The translations under genes were made by a program, and so were the position numbers. 64,000 nucleotides of DNA from Perognathus longimembris pacificus (lineage: Eukaryota; Chordata; Mammalia; Rodentia; Heteromyidae): assembly GCF_023159225.1 (NCBI RefSeq), contig NC_063176.1:33645786-33709785 (forward strand). Direction: 5' to 3'. Shown here in pieces: positions 20,385 to 32,055 of this stretch (the first letter of the stretch is position 1; every line of letters begins with the position of its first letter). Below the pieces are notes generated by a model. It saw only the letters and a list, made by a program, of their open reading frames with translations. It ran no database searches and was not told the origin of the DNA.

Positions 20385-20592
20385 TAAAAATATTAAGGAA
20401 TAAAAAGAAGCCAAGCATCCAATGTATATCATACAAAATAAAGAAGAATAAGTTAAAAGGAGTATAGGAGGGAGATGGGTGCAAATGTTGAAGAGGCAAC
20501 ATTGATCAACATAGGTCCTATACATAAACTGCTTTGCTTTCTTAATTGGCAATTCCTTTGTACAGCTACTCACCTAAAGATTAAAAAAAAGC
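20385..20592 (+). mobile_element. Old L1-type 3'UTR fragment
   Basis: Collinear with 28330-28790: CAATGTATATCATACAAAATAAAGAAGAATAAG here against CAATATATGTCCTACAAAATTAAGAAGAGTAAG there, and similar ends (GGCAATTCCTTTGTACAGCTA then an A-run). It is a shared old repeat; L1 origin is inferred because ORF2-like sequence precedes the 28-kb copy. Confidence 0.5.
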
Positions 20593-20741
20593 GCTCATAA
20601 ATTTTTAAAAATCCATGGAAATACGATTCAATTTCTTGCTCTAATTGAATTTTTGTTGGGTAGTTCTCTAAGATAAGATATTTTACATTGCTCTCTTATT
20701 TTTGTAAGAAACATTTGATTATGTACTTAAAAAAAATTTTA

Positions 20742-20948
20742 GGGCTGGGGATATGGCCTAGTGGCAAGAGTGCTTGCCCCGTATACATGAGGCCCTGGGT
20801 TCAATTCCCCAGCACCACATACATAGAAAATGGCCAGAAGTGGAGCTGTGACTCAAGTGGCAGAGTGCTAGCCTTGAGCAAAAAGAAGCCAGGGACAGTG
20901 CTCAGGCCCTGAGTCCAAGCCCCAGGACTGGCCAAAAAAAAAAAAAAA
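20742..20948 (+). mobile_element. ID-headed dimeric SINE
   Basis: Starts GGGCTGGGGATATGGCCTAG with a B-box-like GGGTTCAATTCCC, then a second tRNA-like module (GTGACTCAAGTGGCAGAGTG) and an A-tail. Flanked by AAAAAAATTTTA on both sides. Confidence 0.93.
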
Positions 20949-20953
20949 TTTTA

Positions 20954-23900
20954 ACCACCTGCTCTATATAATCAATTTAAGGGTATTTTGAATCTTCACT
21001 ATCTATTACAATTATTTAAATAAATAATGGAATGCAATAAACATTTTTGTTTTGATAAGACTGCCTTTTAAGAAAGGAAATAAAATGTTTAAGTATCCAG
21101 TTTTTATTATGTATTAGGAAATGAAAAATTATGAGTTAATTTTGTGCATAGTTGGTACTCAACACTTTGAGCAGTTTTTCAAAATAAGGGTTAAGCAAAT
21201 TACATTTTCATGTACCATTTAACAAAAACTCTTCATGTTACAGGTTTACAGTAATTCATTAATAAACTGTCTAAGATTTTAATATCTTAAGACACTTTTG
21301 TGAAGGAAATGACAATTTGAAAGATAATTTTAATTTAATTGGCTACGAAGACCGTGACATTTTGATTTCCTTAATGTTTATAATGATAACAACTTTGCAT
21401 GCATAAAATTTCTTAGTCAAACAGTCTCACAAACACCTTTTTATATTAAAGTCAAGTTTAGTTGTCAAATGAAAAAGTCTAAATTGCTTAGAAAACTATA
21501 TTTATACTGCTGCACTGGCAAGCAGATCATGTATGAATTTCATATAAAGTTTCTTGATGTTGTAATTTGAATAAAACTAATTCAAAATGCTTGAGGAAAT
21601 ATGTTACTTTGTTTATACTGAAACTGGGAGTGTGACAACTAATTGAAAACTGGAAACATTCCTTTTAGTTGCTGCAAGCTCTCTTAGTTACAAAGCTGAG
21701 GAAATATTTAATTATAAGTTCTAATAAGAAAATCCAAGGGGTGCAAGGAAAATATACTTTGCTAAAATTAACAGACATATTCTGGGTATGAAATCAATAG
21801 AAAATAAGAGCAAGGATAAATTCATGTCTTTCTGGATGCTTTAAAGATATAACTACTTACAATTTACAAAACTGTTGACCCAAAGTGTTTGTTAAGCACC
21901 TTAAAAACTATTTGCTGTTGCTGATATTTTGAGTCACATTTTTTGGTGTATATGTTGTGGGATGTGTCAAGATAGACTCAATGATGAGTTGATTTTTTTC
22001 CTATTGGGGATAAAGAGAGAAGGAATACCAGTCAAGGGTGATCACCTTAAAAGAGCACTCCTAGATGATAGAGCATGAAGATCTTACAGGGCTTTGTCTG
22101 GAAGGAAACAGAACCTAACCTGGAACCAAGATGATGGCTGATTCTCTGGTGGTAAAGGGAGCTTCATCTTTCATTGAAGCTGATGGAAGCCAATAAAGTG
22201 AAACACAGGTTACACTTGTTATGTTATTTCTTTTTAATATTGTTTGTTCTAATAATTAACTCTTAACCTTAAAATTTAGAAAAGTAATTTCATATGTGTG
22301 GCTGTACTGCTTAGTAACAACCACTAAACGTTTGAAATAGTAAGAGTGCCCCTTATATATGAAAATCATTTAACATGCCTCCAAAACTATTAAGACAAGA
22401 GAGTATTAACAGACACTCAAGACACTTGAGTCATGGCAGATGGTAAAAGACACGATATGCAGTCAAACCAAGCAATGCAAATTAATCACAAGCAGAAAGT
22501 GAAACATTTTGACAAAGAAAACATTTGTGTAAATAGCCTTATTATCTATAGACCTCTCTAGGAGAGGAATGATGTGTTAAAAGAGAAGAGATGGTTAATG
22601 AAATCAGGAGGCCTCACTTCAAGCCTGCTAGCCCCAGACTAAAATGTTGTGTAACTATGGGTACTTGGGAACAATAAAAGGCAGCATTTTCATGCATTAA
22701 TAATTGTTTCAAAATAATTGTTTTCTTTAGAGTGTCTTGAGGCTCAATACTATTTCTCACTTTATTATCCCAGACTTTCTTTTACTATTTATTTTCCTTT
22801 TTATTATTCAGTTGTCCAAATAGCTTAACACTCAACGTCAGTCTATAAGTAAAAGGCATCTTGATTGAAATCATCTCTTTTGCCATTTTCTTCCATTCCT
22901 CTCAACTCTACCACTCCCCTCAATTCAACTCTGCTCCAGTATTAGTACTAAAGAAATTCCTAATATATCTCCTTCAAACTCATTTTTTCTTAATTTATCC
23001 ACATTTAAGATTTTTACAAAGATGAATTGTGCCAATCTTGACAATTTGCTTTTCTGCAGCATGAGTTAGCACATGAGCACACACAATTTTGAGTTTTTGA
23101 TATACTTGTTATTTTACCTGAAAAAACTTACTGCGTTCTTAAAAATCGATTTCTGTAATATGCTTGGCTTTTGAAATATAAATAACATTCACGAGGGAGA
23201 AGAGTTCACAAGATTGAGGTTTTTATGCATCTATGGTTAATTTTAGTAGGTTCGATTAACCTCATTTGGAGAAAAGTGCTGAAAGCCCGTGTTTGTATCC
23301 ACCTGGTGTGACACACTTTCTTCTCCCAGCACCATTTCCTACAACATCAGCCATATTTTTGTCAGCAAAATAGCCACCTGTCCACAAAGTTTTCTAAAAT
23401 CTTTACATCTATAACTTTGAAAACAAGATAAAATATACCATCTCTGTGTGGCACTTTTAATCAACTTTTTGCATTGCTACAAGACCCTCTATTGGAAATG
23501 AAACGTTGTATTTAACAGCAAACCATGTCATAAATAAGGGAAGAACAGCCAGATGGCAAAGGACACTAAGTATTTCTCCAGTGAGCGAGGGCTTAAACTA
23601 TATGAGCAGTGTTCTAAGAAAGAAGGCCAGGGTAGGAGGCAGACAATCACGGTGTAAGCAACAGGAAACTTTTTACCAAGGGCAGCTCTCAGAAACATCA
23701 CCCATTATTTTAAATATTAGAAGTGTAGTGAGCACAATCAAAAGTCAACAGCTCAAACATTAAGTTGTATGAAATAATTTTTAAAGCATTTAGACATGGT
23801 AGTACTGAAGATGATTCATTAGATTTCACAAGATAATGTCAAAATTTTCCATGAGTTACATCAGTTTTATGGTTTTAGCATTAATCATTTTAATTCCTAG

Positions 23901-24615
23901 TTTTCACACTAAAAGTAATCAAGGAATTATGTACTTTAGAAACAAGTGACTGTCACTTATTAGCTGTGCAAACAATAGAAATATATTAGAGTTCCTTAAT
24001 TTCTTAGAACTTTTCTAGTATGTAAAGTAATGGCTACTGTGTTTACGATAGCAAAGTTGGTTATTAAGAAATGTTATTTTTTCTCTTGCATCTTTGTTTT
24101 CTTCCCATCAATTTATGTACATGATATTTAAACCATGAAACTTATTTTGAAGGTTAAAATTTCAAATAATACCAAATTAATGTTTCAACCTAAATATATC
24201 AGACCCTTCTATTCCTCACCACCTACTTGCATCAGCTTTACTGATTTGCCTGTTTGATCACCCTGTTAAGTATAAAGGAGAGCACAAAATTGCATAGATG
24301 TGTAGATTGACCCATAGCATTTATCTAGCTGACAGCCTGTACAGCCAACCACCCATACATCCACTTTTTTCTATCTTTCACTTGTTGTTTTTGATTGATC
24401 TGCTAATAAATATTTTTCCTAATGCACTAAACCTTGTCACAGTATGTATATAAATACACACATTCAAAAACATATATGTAAATATCACAATATTTCTTAT
24501 TTTTTATAGCTACTTAGGACTCTATCATAGTAGTATTTGCTGCAGATTATACAACAAAACTCTAGATGAGAAATATATGCTGAGTATGCTGCCATTGTAA
24601 ATAACTTCACAATTA
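20954..24615. other. Unique AT-rich non-coding DNA
   Basis: 3.7 kb with no recognised gene. A weak MIR-like segment may lie at about 22605-22680 (CCCCAGACTAAAATGTTGTGTAACTATGG). The open frame at 23506-23763 has no recognisable domain and is probably chance. Confidence 0.5.
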
Positions 24616-24789
24616 TTAGATGATTAGATGGGGTTGGGGAAGGCAGGACACTGTCCCATCATGTGGCTTGAACTTAGGGCCTGGGCATAGTCTCTGAGAT
24701 TTTTCAGCTCAAACTTAGCACTCTACAACCCTGAGTCACAACCACTTCTGATTTTCTGGTGGTTAATTGGAGGAAAGAGTCCCACAGAC
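24616..24789 (-). mobile_element. Composite SINE, tail-side part (split by L1 insertion)
   Basis: Antisense SINE tail and middle (GTGGCTTGAACTTAGGGCCTGGGC ... TGGTGGTTAATTGGAGG). The same element resumes at 25347, so a later insertion split it. Confidence 0.8.
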
Positions 24790-25346
24790 AAACTTATATT
24801 GAAGAAAAAGGGTACATAAAACAGAAACAGTGACAACGGGAATAAACCAAGGATGAAAAAGAAAGAAAAAAGCAATAACTGCAAACGACAATAAAAAAAA
24901 TCTCTTGTTTCCATTTCTTGGAGTTCATTTAAGTCAGCATCATTTTGTATGGTCATATGCACATAACTATTTAACTATTGTGATCCTCTCCTAAGAATTT
25001 TCTCCTTTGTTCTCACTGTGTGATGCTTAGGGTTCTGTTTAATTAATCATATCAAAGTCTAATTATTTGTCTTTTATTATTCATCTGATTTGGGGAAGGG
25101 GAGGGGAATCACAGAAACGGTGGGAGAAAGGGTGAATCAATTCAACAGTGGTACTCACTAGACACAATGTTGGAAATGAATGTTATGACTTGGGGAAGGG
25201 AGGAGAGGGGGTGGGGAAGGAAAGTGGAAGAAAAGGAGGGAGAGGATAACATTGCTCAGAAAGGAAATTTACTCATTACCTGACTAATGTAACTGTCAAC
25301 CCTCTGTACATCAACTTTACAATAAATTTAAGTTAAAACAAAAAAA
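24790..25346 (+). mobile_element. Rearranged L1 3'UTR inserted in a SINE
   Basis: The right part (about 25080-25340) is L1 3'UTR in plus orientation ending CTTTACAATAAATTTAAG. About 24900-25010 is L1 3'UTR in the opposite orientation (TGGAGTTCATTTAAGTCAGCATCAT). Flanks AGAGTCCCACAGAC and AGAATCCCATGGAC are a probable target duplication. Confidence 0.7.
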
Positions 25347-25440
25347 GAATCCCATGGACTTTCCTACCTGTCTTCACAATATTCAGATCTCAGCCTCCTG
25401 AATAGCTAGAATCACAGTCGTGAGTCACCGGTGCCAAGCT
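25347..25440 (-). mobile_element. Composite SINE, head-side part
   Basis: Continuation of the SINE at 24616-24789: TTCAGATCTCAGCCTCCTGAATAGC to GTGAGTCACCGGTGCC, the antisense of the B1-like head. Confidence 0.8.
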
Positions 25441-26045
25441 ACAATGATTAGTATTATAAAGCAATGGAATTCGATTTCTGAAAGTAAAATTGTTGAGTGA
25501 AAAGGTTAATGTGGACATAATTTTTTAAATAAGTTTTTATTATAAAACTGATGTACAGATAGGTTACAGTTTCATACATTGGCATTGGATACATTTCTTG
25601 TACTGTTTGTTACCTTGTCCCGCATACCCCCCTCCCCCCTCCCCCTTACCCTTTCCCCCCCTGAGGTGTTCAGTTCACTCACACCAAACAGTTTTGCAAG
25701 TATTGCTTTTGTAGTTGTTTTTTTTTTTTTTTTTTTTTACCCTGTGTTTCTCAATTTTGGTATTCCCTTTCAATTTCCTACTTCTAATACCAGTATACAC
25801 GGTTTTCAATATACTCAGATAAGATTACAGAGATAGTGTAGATACAATCACAAGAAGGTGATACAAGAACATCATCAATAGTAGAAGCTACAGATACACA
25901 TGGGATGTTGAAAGTAGTTACAACTGTGATATAACAATCATTTCCATAAAATGGAGTTCATTTCACTTAGCATCATCTTATGTGATCATAAGGGTATAGC
26001 TATTGGGCTCTTGTGATCCTCTGCTGTGACTTGCCTAAACCTGTG

Positions 26046-27690
26046 CTAATTATTCCCAATAAGGGAGACCATAGAGTCCATGTTTCTTTGGGTCTGGCTC
26101 ACTTCACTTAGTATAATTTTTTCCAAGTCCTTCCATTTCCTTACAAATAGGGCAATGTCATTCTTTCTGATAGAGGCATAAAATTCCATTGTGTATATGT
26201 ACCACATTTTCCTAATCCATTCGTCTACGGAGGGGCATCTGGGTTGGTTCCAGATTCTCCTTATGACAAATTGCGCTGCAATGGACATTGTTGTGCTGGT
26301 GGCTTTACTGTAATTTTGTTTGTGGTTTTTTGGATAGATACCCAAAAGTGGGGCTGCTGGGTCATAGGGGAGTTCTACATTTAGCCTTCTGAGGAATCTC
26401 CATACTGCTTGCCAGAGTGGTTGAACCACTTTACATTCCCACCAACAATGAAGTAGGGTTCCCTTTTGGCCACATCCCCTCCAACAACTGTTATTGTTAG
26501 TTTTTTGTTTTTTTTTTTTGGCCAGTCCTGGGCCTTGGACTCGGGGCCTGAGCACTGTCCCTGGCTTCTTCTTGCTCAAGGCTAGCACTCTGCCACAGCG
26601 CCACTTCTGGCCATTTTCTGTGTATGTGGTGCTGGGGAATCGAACCCAGGGCCTCATGTATTCAAGGCAAGCACTCTTGCCACTAGGCCATATCCCCAGC
26701 CCTAGTTTTCTTGATATATGACATTCTTACTGGGGTGCGATGGAATCTCAATGTTGTTTTGATTTGCATTTCTTTTATGGCCAGTGATGTAGAGCACTTT
26801 TTCATATGTCTCTTGGCCATTCTCATTTCCTCATCAGAGAAGTCTCTTTGTAAGTCTTTAGCCCACTTGATGAGGGGGCTATTGGTTCTTTGCGGTTTTG
26901 TTTTGGAAGAAGGTAATTTTTTTAGTTCTGCATATATTTTAGATATGAGGCCTTTGTCCATTGAATGGCCGGTAAAGATCTCCCAGTCTGTGGGCTTTCT
27001 GTTTATCTTGCGAGCTATGTCCTTTGCCATGCAGAAGCTCTGCAGTTTGATGCAGTGCCATTTGTCCAACCTTACTTTGATTTGTAGCCTTTCTGGGTCT
27101 TTGTTCAGGAAGTTCCGTCCTGGGCCAAGGAGCCCAAGTGTTTCTCCCACTCCTTCCTTTAGTGTTTTCAGAGTGTCTGTTTTGATTTCGAGGTCTTTAA
27201 TCCATTTGGAATTGATTTTGGTGCAGGGTGATATATAAGGATCTAGTTTTAGTTTGTTGCATGTGTTGAGCCAGTTTTTCCAGCACAATTTGTCAAAGAG
27301 GCTATCTTTCTTCCAAACTATTGTTTTAGCCCCTTTATCAAAGATTAAGTAGGCGTAGTTCTGTGGGTTCATTTCTGGGTTTTCAATTCTGTTCCATTGG
27401 TCTTCAGGCCTGTTCCGGTGCAAATGCCATGCTGTTTTTATTACTATAGCTTTATAATACAAGTTGAAGTTGGGTATTGTAATTCCTCCAGCACTGTTCT
27501 TTCTGCTTAGGATTGTTTTTGCTGTTCTAGGTCTTTTATTATTCCATATGAATTTCTGGATTGCTTCCTCTATTTCATCAAAAAATGGTGTTGGGATATT
27601 AATGGGTATTGCATTGAATTTGTAGATAGCCTTTGGCAATATTGCCATTTTGATTATATTAATCCTCCCAATCCAGGAGCATGGGAGGTT
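26046..27690 (-). pseudogene. L1 ORF2 C-terminal fragment, copy C
   Basis: From about 27690 to 26710 the ORF2 frame is open for more than 320 codons, containing [21 protein letters not shown] and later [20 protein letters not shown]. After the SINE it resumes with [18 protein letters not shown], a C-terminal Cys-rich segment, and ends MVSLIGNN at 26046. Apart from the SINE insertion it is the best preserved L1 frame in the window. It lacks endonuclease and RT core domains, so it cannot be active. Confidence 0.88.
26505..26702 (-). mobile_element. ID-headed SINE inside L1 ORF2
   Basis: Antisense copy (GGCCAGTCCTGGGCCTTGGACTC ... CCATATCCCCAGCCC), flanked by TAGTTTT at 26498-26504 and 26703-26709. 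The uninterrupted L1 at 61.2 kb has a single TTAGTTTTCTTGAT here, which confirms the insertion point. Confidence 0.92.
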
Positions 27691-28414
27691 TTTACGTGGA
27701 CATAATTTGATTAGTGGACCAAATATCCCTCCACTGGTGTATTCTCAGCAATATCACAATATCACACTGGGATGGTGTTTTCTGTTTTATTAATGTAAGG
27801 AAAACAGATTATTTTTTTCAACTGGTTGCTTGCTTGCATAGGTCCACTTTTGCATATGATTTGATCATTTTGAAAGTAAGATTAAAGCGTTAAAAGCAGC
27901 AGAGGGATAAGTCTTCATGCCCCTCAATGGACAAATGGATCAAGAAAATGTGTTGTATTTTAATTATCCATTAGAAAGAATGATATTGTACCATTTGTAA
28001 ACATATGGAAATACTCGAACAAAAGTACATTAAGTAAGTCAGTCCCAGAGAGACAAAGGATCTATGTTTTCCCTTATATATAGGAGCTAGATTTAATTTG
28101 CAAATCCCTAAGTAAATATATTGGATGGTATGCAAGTGCATAAAATTTATTAACTGAAATACAGTAGATACAAGGAAGATGCCAAATAGTGTAATTTCTT
28201 AGAAAACCCAAATCAAATTCTCCAAAATAAAACATCAGGAAGCACGTACTCAAAAGGGGTAGAGTTTGTTCAAGAAGAAAGTAGTAGATGAATGAAGAGG
28301 AGAAGAAGGGAGAATGCAGACAAGAAACCAATATATGTCCTACAAAATTAAGAAGAGTAAGGGAATGGATAGGCAGGGGAAGGATATTGAAAGATATATC
28401 TTGATATATGTCTT

Positions 28415-28460
28415 GATATATATATATATATATATATACATACATGCGTATGTATATACA
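28415..28460. repeat. (TA)n / TACA-rich microsatellite
   Basis: About ten TA units followed by TACATACATGCGTATG. It lies in the old L1 3'UTR. Confidence 0.85.
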
Positions 28461-28503
28461 TCTTCATATACCTTGATCAAGTTATATCAAATTCATAAGC
28501 TGA

Positions 28504-28714
28504 GGGGCTGGGGATATGGCCTAGTGGCAAGAGTCCTTGCCTCGTTTACATGAGGCCCTGGGTTCAATTCCTCAATTCCACGTATATACAGAAAACGGCC
28601 ATAAGTGGCGCTGTGGCTCAAGTGGCAGAGTGCTAACCTTGAGCAAAAAGAAGCCAGGGACAGTGCTCAGGCCCTGAGTCCAAGCCCCAGAACTGGCCAA
28701 AAAAAAAAAAAAAA
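28504..28714 (+). mobile_element. ID-headed dimeric SINE
   Basis: GGGGCTGGGGATATGGCC to an A-tail, flanked by TCATAAGCTG at 28493-28502 and 28715-28724. Confidence 0.95.
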
Positions 28715-28824
28715 TCATAAGCTGCTTTGTTAAATGACAACCTGGTTGCACAACTATTTAAAGATAGTAATAAAGAAGAAAACATTATATAAAGAAAATA
28801 AAAAGAAATTTAAGCATATGAAAC

Positions 28825-29039
28825 AAAAAAGTTGAAATCTCTATTTTAACATACATTTAACACTTATTGAACGATTATTTAACACAGATATTCCTACTCT
28901 GTCATTTTTTACTTTGCTGTTTCTAGAATATAAAAAAGTTTTAATCTCTATTTTAAAATATATAACATTTATTTAACATATTTATACATATACATATACC
29001 AACTTTTTCATTTTCTTACCTTGCCATTATCTAGAATAT
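28825..29039. repeat. Diverged ~107-bp tandem duplication
   Basis: Both units run from AAAAAAGTT...AATCTCTATTTTAA to ...TCTAGAATAT, joined head to tail near 28932. Not a known transposon by eye. Confidence 0.75.
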
Positions 29040-29441
29040 ACTTTCCCTATACTTAGTAATCAACTTTATCAATTTTCTTTATCCATACCAAGGTATGATT
29101 AAAGAGACTTATTCATATTTTCTTCAAGCATTAAATTGTTTTACATACATATGTACATGTACATATTCAGTACCATTCAACCCAGTATTTTCCCTCACTA
29201 TATCTAACATTATACAAGAGAATGAAGTTGATTAAAGGAAATCATTGTATCTCTAACTCTCAATAAATATACAGGAACAGAGAACACATATTCCACCCTT
29301 ACCAAATTACAAATACTTTGTGGTACTTGTGGAAATACTATGTAGGTGGAGTGTCTGTTTACCAGGCCAGTAATTTTTTACTGATAAAAATTACTGATTT
29401 CTTGTCATTTTGCAGAATCATAAAGTAAGAATAAAGTAAAT

Positions 29442-29491
<50 letters not shown>

Positions 29492-31250
29492 CAGGGAAAA
29501 GGAATGTAGAGTTGCAAAGCTCCTGATAATCAGTTTCCAAACTAAAAGTTTTAAGTGGCTTGGGATACTAAAATTATTATCTATGACATTGGTGGTATAA
29601 GGATTACATAGTACATGCAAAACTGTTCTTTATTTCTTTTTATGCCCCTGGCTAGTTGATAGCTCTGCTGCCATCAAAATATCAGTGCCAGTGATGCTAG
29701 TGGCCAGTAATCAAAAGTGGCTGAGATCTTAGAGATGCATTACTAGAGCAAACATTTAAGACCACTTCACTTTTATTTTTATTAAATGAAACCACTTCAC
29801 TTTTATTTTGCATCATCTAGTACAATCACAAATGTTTGGTATGCCTTTTCCATGAAAATGTGAATGAGTTATATCAGTTACATGAAACCTCTTATGGGTT
29901 TTGGGTTACCAGACTGAAAGTAAAAGGTTCTTAGTTAAGACATTGATATCCATAATTTATAGATGTGTCTATAAGGAAGCAGGATTCATGTATCATTGAT
30001 CAATTCTTTTTTTTTTTTGGAGGGAAAGAAGTTTAACCTCCAAGGACCTAAATATGCTTGTAGAAGAGAAGAAACGGACCTCATGAGTCCCCAGACAATT
30101 ATGTGAGTGTATACATGTTATAAAACCTGTCAGATGGTATGCTTAGACCTGGAAAGTTTTATCAACATAAATTATATTTCAATAAAGTTTAAGATAGTTT
30201 GTTATTGTGTTGATTACCTAAGGACATGGCCTTGATGCACGCAGCACTAAAAGCTCTGTCCATGACCCTGTTCTTGATGACAGTAAGCTGGCAGTCTCTT
30301 AGTAGCATCAGCTATTTTCCAGAACAAATACAAAGTGAACACATGAATGTGGGCATCACCCTGAGTGAGGAAGAGAGAAAACCAGACTTAAGTTCATACC
30401 CTTGCTGACATTTCAATGTTCATGGTCTGAAACCCAGTCCTAAATTTCACAAGCAAGCAAATCAGTCTCTGTCTGGGTTTTGGACAAGTGAGAACCAGCA
30501 GAAAGAGGGAGAATGAATATGATGAAAGAACTTTACATGCATGTGTGAAAAGAGAACATGAAATCTTTTGAAACTTTAAAAATCAATAGAGTTAAGGATA
30601 AGGGAAACTGAGAAGAGAATTTGACAGGTACATTGTATGCATGTAAGGAAATATCATGATGAACCTCACCTAGTAAAACAAATGTATACAATTAAAACAT
30701 TTCTTTTAATGCCCTCTTAATGTCAATGAAGGATGATAGTGTTGAAAATCTTTTAAAATAGACTTCTTATTTCTTTAAAATGCTTGTAGCATTAAAATAT
30801 CTCCATAAAAGTTTGTATTTACTTTCTCTTACATAAAGCAGTAACATTTTTTTTCTTTTTACATCACAACTTTTTAATGGAAATTCAGAAACAAAGGGAA
30901 AACATGAAACCATAATGGTCAAATATAGTCTTTCAGAACTGTATTCTTTTCTCTGAGATTATTTTTACCTCTGAGTTAAGAGATCCTGGAAAAATAAACA
31001 GTGTTCTCAGTTGTGCATATATAATGATCATAGGTGACTTTGCAGTTATGTAACACATACATCATCTGGAAATTTGGAAAAATCCTTAGCAATGCTTGGA
31101 GTGAAGCAAAATGAGAAAACCTGACAAAGGAACTTTCAGGAGTAAGGACACTAGTCCTAAATGAAACTCAACTCATCAAAAAGATCCAGTGCCACATTAT
31201 ATGTAAATTCATAACAACTGTCCTATACCAGATTGATCTTGTTCTTGTTC
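29040..31250. other. Unique non-coding DNA with a short CA repeat
   Basis: Contains a (TG)n at 29446-29489, a 19-bp direct repeat (ACCACTTCACTTTTATTTT at 29761 and 29791), and a possible old L1 3' end at about 30615-30715 (GGTACATTGTATGCATGTAAGG). No coding frame recognised. Confidence 0.5.
29446..29489. repeat. (TG)n microsatellite
   Basis: About 22 TG units. Confidence 0.95.
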
Positions 31251-31289
31251 ACGGTTCTCTCACACAGATGCTTATAGAGCTTCCTTTAT

Positions 31290-31405
31290 CTCCTAACTTC
31301 CCTTCCCTTCCCTTCTTTTCTGACCTTTTTCTTTCCTTCCTTTCTCCCTCCCTCTTCTTCTGTCCCTCCCTTCCTTCCTCCTTTTCTTGCCTTTCCTTCC
31401 TTAGT
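31290..31405. repeat. Pyrimidine-rich TTCC-type tract
   Basis: Imperfect TTCCC/TTCC/CTTC units in low-complexity sequence. Confidence 0.8.
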
Positions 31406-31770
31406 TTTTTTCTTTGTATGTAGTTAAGATATACAACTTGATAATTTAATATATGCATATACTCTAAGGTTAATAGTAACAACTAAGATAATTAATTTAT
31501 GCATTACATTATAGAATTACATGTGTGTGGCTTAGACTCTGCCCTTTTAGCAAATTTCAAGTATACACTGCATATTTTAACTTTTAGTCTTCCTTCATTT
31601 ATACTCACTTATATTCTCAACAATAATATATCAAAATTCTTTTTGCTCTTTATCTTGCCTGCTACACTTGTTTTGTTTGTTTTTAGTAACAATTATTCTA
31701 ACAGGTTTGAGATGATATCTCATTGTAGTTTCCATTTATATTTGGGTAAAAATTAGTAATGTTGAGTATG
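31405..31770 (-). mobile_element. Ancient L1 (L1MA/MB-like) 3' region
   Basis: Antisense of an old mammalian L1: 31425-31600 resembles the 3'UTR (ATACAACTTGATAATTTAATAT; TAGCAAATTTCAAGTATACA). 31695-31770 resembles antisense ORF2 (TCTAACAGGTTTGAGATGATATCTCATTG; AGTAATGTTGAGTATG). Identified from general knowledge of mammalian L1, not by search. Confidence 0.65.
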
Positions 31771-31771
<1 letters not shown>

Positions 31772-31825
<54 letters not shown>

Positions 31826-31860
31826 GTCTTTCTTTCTGTCTCACTTTCTTTCTTTCATTC
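31772..31860. repeat. (TTTC)n microsatellite at a SINE tail
   Basis: About 20 TTTC units with a few TGTC interruptions, directly adjoining the tail of the antisense SINE that follows. Confidence 0.95.
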
Positions 31861-31867
31861 ATTTATT

Positions 31868-32055
31868 GACAGCCCTGGGGCTTGAACTCAGTGCCTGGGC
31901 ACTGTCCCTGAGCTTCTTTTGCTCAAGACCAACACTATGCCACTTGAGCCATAGTGTTACTTCCAGCTTTTTCTGCTTATGAGGTACTGAGGAATGGAGC
32001 CCAGGGTTTCATGCGTACTAGGCAAGCACTCTACACTAAGCCACATTCCCAAACT
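31868..32055 (-). mobile_element. ID-headed SINE, antisense
   Basis: GCCCTGGGGCTTGAACTCAGTGCC to AAGCCACATTCCCAAAC, the reverse of the ID-headed dimer; moderately diverged. Confidence 0.85.

Larger units (their letters stand above)
25511..27708 (-). mobile_element. 5'-truncated L1 (copy C) with target duplication
   Basis: Body 25525-27695; the 13-bp duplication GTGGACATAATTT lies at 25511-25523 and 27696-27708. It contains the 3'UTR and the C-terminal third of ORF2. A poly-T run (25718-25738) sits inside the 3'UTR. An ID-headed SINE is inserted at 26505-26702. Confidence 0.93.
27925..28790 (+). mobile_element. Ancient L1 ORF2 end and 3'UTR
   Basis: 27915-28090 encodes a decayed ORF2 C-terminus (ATGCCCCTCAATGGACAAATGG; AGAAAGAATGATATTGTACC), followed by a 3'UTR unlike the young copies but shared with 20385-20592. 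A SINE at 28504-28714 interrupts it. Confidence 0.6.

Noticed and set aside
20742..20830. tRNA gene suggested by A- and B-box-like sequence
   Set aside because: It is the tRNA-like head of a SINE, with an A-tail and target duplication; no cloverleaf with an anticodon arm was evident.
22000..22200. Possible exon-like GC-richer segment
   Set aside because: No open frame with consistent splice sites or recognised protein similarity.
23506..23763. 85-codon open frame
   Set aside because: No domain or repeat link; length is within chance for this amount of sequence.
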